Origin: Asterias rubens
Lineage: Eukaryota > Echinodermata > Asteroidea > Forcipulatida > Asteriidae
Assembly (NCBI RefSeq): GCF_902459465.1
Contig: NC_047068.1
Coordinates: 8,990,001-9,054,000, forward strand
Reading direction: 5' to 3'
Length of the DNA: 64,000 nt
Shown: positions 60,796-64,000 of the stretch, piece by piece
How positions within the stretch are numbered: the first letter of the stretch is position 1
How the letters are laid out: each line of letters opens with the position of its first letter
Notes under the pieces: model-generated
What the model was told of the DNA's origin: nothing
Seen by the model: the letters and a program-made list of their open reading frames with translations, nothing else
Database searches by the model: none
Position numbers and translations under genes: made by a program

Positions 60796-61950
60796 TTTTG
60801 TTCGAGTAAAACTGTTTTCTATAATGCCTGTCGTGCTTGAGTATTTAATTAACTTGCTGACATATAGCCCTTATTTTGGCAGCTATGTAATATTAACGTA
60901 AATTGTACGTTAACCCTCTAGTCCCTGCACCGCCCAAATTTGCTGAAAACTAATACTTCAAGATTCTTGCAGTTATTTACTGGAATCGTAGTTCAAATTT
61001 TAAAAGATAGCCACAGCTTATTTTTTATGCACAATTTGAACCTTGGGATATTTGTATAAAAGTACAAGTTCGCATGAGAATAATACATGTCTCTCGTTAA
61101 ACGGCTACGGTAATTTTTATGGCGAATATTTGTTTGTAAGGATAAAATGGACACAATGGCTTTTCAAGGCTTTTATCTGACTCAATGATTATACTAATAA
61201 AATGCGAAGGCGTGAGTTTCATGAATAAATACAGTTTCCTTTGTGTTTACTAATGAGCGTCTTGTTGGAGTAAGAGCTAATTAAATTAGTTCACCATCAT
61301 TAGCTTCATTAGCTTAATAATCGAGGATTCTTTTGATGTTCCTTTTTTTCTACAAACACAAGCTAGCAAGGTTTCCTCCTACCACTACAGTATATCGATT
61401 GGCGGCTGGGCGGTCCAGTGGCTAAAATGGTTAATTGCTCTAATATTGAAATCTGGCCACACATTTAAAATATGTTGTTGTCCGTAAATCAATAACATAT
61501 TTCTAGCTTGATACTAAATAATGTTGTGTCGAAGATAAAACTTGTGATTTGTTTGTATTAAAACACAACCTCTTAACTTTATCACAGGTTGTTTTAATAA
61601 TGGTCACCTTAACGGCTTTACGAGATAAACCTACGAAAACTTAAAAGTGCGTAAATTTAAAATGTTTGGTTGCGTAATTTACAAATGCTATTTAGTGAAA
61701 CGCTACATTTTTTTCGAGCAAAGATTGACTCGTTACTTCGAGTCTCCAATTAGCTTGCTGACTTACGCTGCCATTAACATTAGCAAAGGGAACAACAGGC
61801 TGATGTGCCTTGTTTCGTAGAGCTGCTAATCACGAAATTAGCTAAGCACAACCGAATTGATGCTCACTAGAAAAAGGTTAAAAGCCAAACTATCATGCAA
61901 GATGTACAATTTGTGACTCTATCCGGCTTATTTTAAGCAACATTCTCACA
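60796..61950. other. Intergenic or intronic, no gene seen
   Basis: AT-rich DNA upstream of the CBM14 first exon. A TTAATTAAATACT stretch about 50 nt before the ATG could serve as a weak TATA-like element. Nothing else is identifiable. Confidence 0.4.
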
Positions 61951-62350
61951 TTAAAGACACTGGACAATATCGGTAATTGTCAAAGACACATCTTCTCACT
62001 TGGTGAGTCATCAATATATGCATAAAATAACAAACCTGTGAAAACTTGAGCTCAATTGGTCGACGAAGTTGCGAGATAATATAATGGAAGAAAAAACACC
62101 CTTTGTCACACGAAGTTGTGTGCTTTCAGATGCTTGATTTTGGGACTTCAAAATCTAATTCCGAGGTCTCGAAATCAAATTCAAATATTTTAGTGGACAA
62201 TTACTTCTTTCTCGAAAACTACGTTACTTCAGAGGGAGCCGTTTTCACAATGTGTTATACTATCAACAGCTCCCCATTGCATGTTACCAAGTAAGTTTTT
62301 ATGCTAACAATTATTTTGAGTAATTACCAATAGTGTCCAGTGCAATCAAA
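61951..62350. mobile_element. Foldback MITE, family A
   Basis: Starts TTAAAGACACTGGACAATAT; the right end reads CCAATAGTGTCCAGTGCAATC, so the last bases have mutated. Positions 62351-63433 hold no recognisable gene; the 119-codon frame at 62804-63163 lacks motifs. Confidence 0.7.
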
Positions 62351-63433
62351 GGGTTTAACAGTTTTTTCAGGCAATTTAAACTTTCGTGACACGATCAGAT
62401 GGAAAAACACACAATTAGAAACCAAACGTATGGGAAAAATATGCCTGTTGTAATCACTATGAGTAAAAAACAGTCGTTTAATGTGGAGTATAAATTAAGG
62501 GCCGAGTTGGTTATAGTGTGCACACACGTCCCTCGAAATCGGCCATTTTTATTTGTAGAATCAATTTAACACAATTCTTCATTAATGAACACTTATATAG
62601 CTCTCGCCTAATTAAATTATGGATTGTTGTCACGAAAATTGTTTCCAAGACCCCTGGGCAAATATTAATGCTGAGTACGAATTAAGGTGAATGTTTGATT
62701 AACGTTGACGCATACGTCCGTCTATTTGAGGATTCAAAAGGCAGCCACTTTTAATGTTGTAGATGAAGAGCTAATCAAAATTATATATCGCTTGCATAAT
62801 TAATTGTTCGTGATGGCCAAACTTATCCCACAGTATTATTTTAAAACATGGGCATTGTTGACGTATCGTTTGATGCAAACCTCATTTCTTTTAGATACCT
62901 ATCTGTGGAAGTGGATGTGTCATTCATGGCTGAGCGGTTTAAGTACCTTGTTTGGTAGATACGTGTGCGATATAAGACTTCGATATTGTTATATTATCTC
63001 ACTTCCTCTCCCCATGTTCTCACTGTTTTGGGTCGAAAACCACAAACCAAAACCAAGTGTTTGCGGCAAAGTAGGTTTCAATTCTTTTTTTGATAACATG
63101 TTTCGTGGTATCATGCGTTTATTGTCAAAGAAAACGACCGGGAAATTTATGAACAGTAGGTGATTTTTTTATTTTCTAACAATCAGTTGACTCTTAGTTC
63201 TTGAAAGGCATAATTAAGTTTGAGTCTATAAATGAAAGTTATGGTATAGAAGGATGATTTACACAAACGTTAGTTAAACTCATTTTGAAGGATTTTTTCC
63301 AGTTTAAGGTTTACATGAGTGTAAACAAACAAATATTTAATGAATTTGAAATGAGCTTCTATACAAAACAAATTCAGAATAGAGTTAATTTACAGTTTCC
63401 TCCGGTATGTCATATACGATCAACATGTTGCTT

Positions 63434-63766
63434 TTGAAGACACTGGATACCTTTGTCAAAGACCAGTATTCTCACTTGGTATATTCCAATGCATAAAGTA
63501 ACAAATCTGCGACATCGACGTTTTTCAATACAAAAATAAATGACAAAACACACTGTTACGCTAATTTGTTAGCTTTCAGATGCAAAATAAAAGGCTTCAG
63601 GTCTAATTTTTGTTATTATTTCTTTAAAAAAAAATACGTTACTTCAGATGGAGCCGTTTCACACCATGTTTTATACTATCAACAGCTCTCCGTTGCTCTT
63701 AACCAAGTAAGGTTTTATGCTAGTAATTATTTCGAGTAAATTAACAGCAGTGTCCAATGCCTTTAA
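63434..63766. mobile_element. Foldback MITE, family A, diverged
   Basis: Landmarks: GAAGACACTGGATACC, CAACAGCTCTCCGTTGCTC, AGCAGTGTCCAATGCCTTTAA. It ends 26 bp before the signal-peptide exon at 63792. Confidence 0.65.
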
Positions 63767-63791
63767 CAAACAGATTTGTTCATAATCTTAC

Positions 63792-63858
63792 CTTTAGAAA
63801 GGTGAGCCGTCAGCGCAAGTGAAATCAACAGATATGCAGATCCCCAAGACGCCGTCAT
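63792..63858 (-). CDS. Signal-peptide first exon, twin of the CBM14 gene's exon 1
   Basis: On the minus strand an ATG at 63858 opens 67 nt encoding a signal peptide (MTASWGSAYLLISLALTAHL, then SK and the first base of a Gly codon), ending at a GTAAGA donor. The first exon of the CBM14 gene at 60729-60795 is also exactly 67 nt, ends in the same phase and finishes L-S-E-G against L-S-K-G here. It is either an alternative first exon of that gene or the start of a diverged paralogue whose remaining exons I could not find between 60.8 and 63.8 kb. Confidence 0.6.
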
Positions 63859-63944
63859 CTTCCCGAGACACTCGTCTTCGAGTGTTAAATGTGTCGGTGC
63901 AGAGGTAGAAACGAACAGGGTCGTTCATTCATAGATGCCAGTAG

Positions 63945-63951
63945 TTTTATA
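63945..63951 (-). promoter_or_regulatory. Candidate TATA box
   Basis: TATAAAA on the minus strand, 87 nt upstream of the signal-peptide ATG at 63858. The position would give a 5' UTR of roughly 55-60 nt. This is the best core-promoter candidate near that exon. Confidence 0.4.
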
Positions 63952-64000
63952 ATGTTCCGCCTTGCCTATCTAATTGCATAAAATATCGGAACAATACAAG

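Noticed and set aside
62804-63163. 119-codon plus-strand frame
   Set aside because: Many Trp, Phe and Tyr residues but no domain, no splice context and no paralogue in the window.

Overview
The window is metazoan nuclear DNA: AT-rich, with spliced genes, many short foldback transposons and tRNA-derived SINEs, and no bacterial-style operons. From recalled resemblance of the commonest foldback element and from gene content (cytosolic sulfotransferase, peritrophin-type protein, CTLD-PAN lectins), I infer a marine invertebrate deuterostome, most likely an echinoderm such as a sea star. No database was searched.

Layout. (1) 1-5.6 kb: a 40-codon EF-hand-like first exon on the minus strand (3068-3187), otherwise foldback elements and G or A homopolymers. 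(2) 5.8-44.1 kb: a tandem array of apparently intronless genes for small secreted proteins: signal peptide, C-type lectin domain (CTLD), then PAN/apple domain. Eight loci lie on the minus strand (7.4-33.5 kb) and four plus one relic on the plus strand (35.8-44.1 kb). Seven look intact (13191, 15582, 18854, 22054, 26791, 35784, 39497) and an eighth (41422) is a near-identical tandem copy of the seventh. Four are broken (7378, 11344, 32731, 43347) and one is a 34-codon relic (37427). The array grew by segmental duplication: a SINE-bearing unit repeated at 5.8-16.4 kb, a 3.2-kb unit repeated at 20.7 and 25.4 kb, and a unit of exactly 1,925 bp repeated at 39-44 kb. A few alternative versions of the ligand-loop region are shared between otherwise different copies, as expected from gene conversion. 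(3) 29.6-32.2 kb: a 5'-truncated Penelope-like retroelement (reverse transcriptase plus GIY-YIG endonuclease), flanked by inverted copies of a tRNA-like sequence, sits in the array. (4) 44.45-46.75 kb: a 500-N gap flanked by two identical 898-bp sequences, almost certainly a false duplication in the assembly. (5) 49.2-56.2 kb: a six-exon cytosolic sulfotransferase gene with one GC-AG intron and an apparent 1-nt frameshift in exon 5. (6) 57.97-60.8 kb: a three-exon minus-strand gene for a 205-residue secreted protein with one chitin-binding (peritrophin-A/CBM14) domain. A second 67-nt signal-peptide exon of the same length and phase lies at 63.8 kb.

The lectin array is the main biological story. 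The secreted scaffold is nearly constant, while the segment between the conserved QPA-FTNW and CEMP motifs exists in interchangeable versions. A role in recognising microbes or glycans is an inference from the family, not something the sequence proves. The sulfotransferase and chitin-binding genes are ordinary neighbours with no evident functional link to it.
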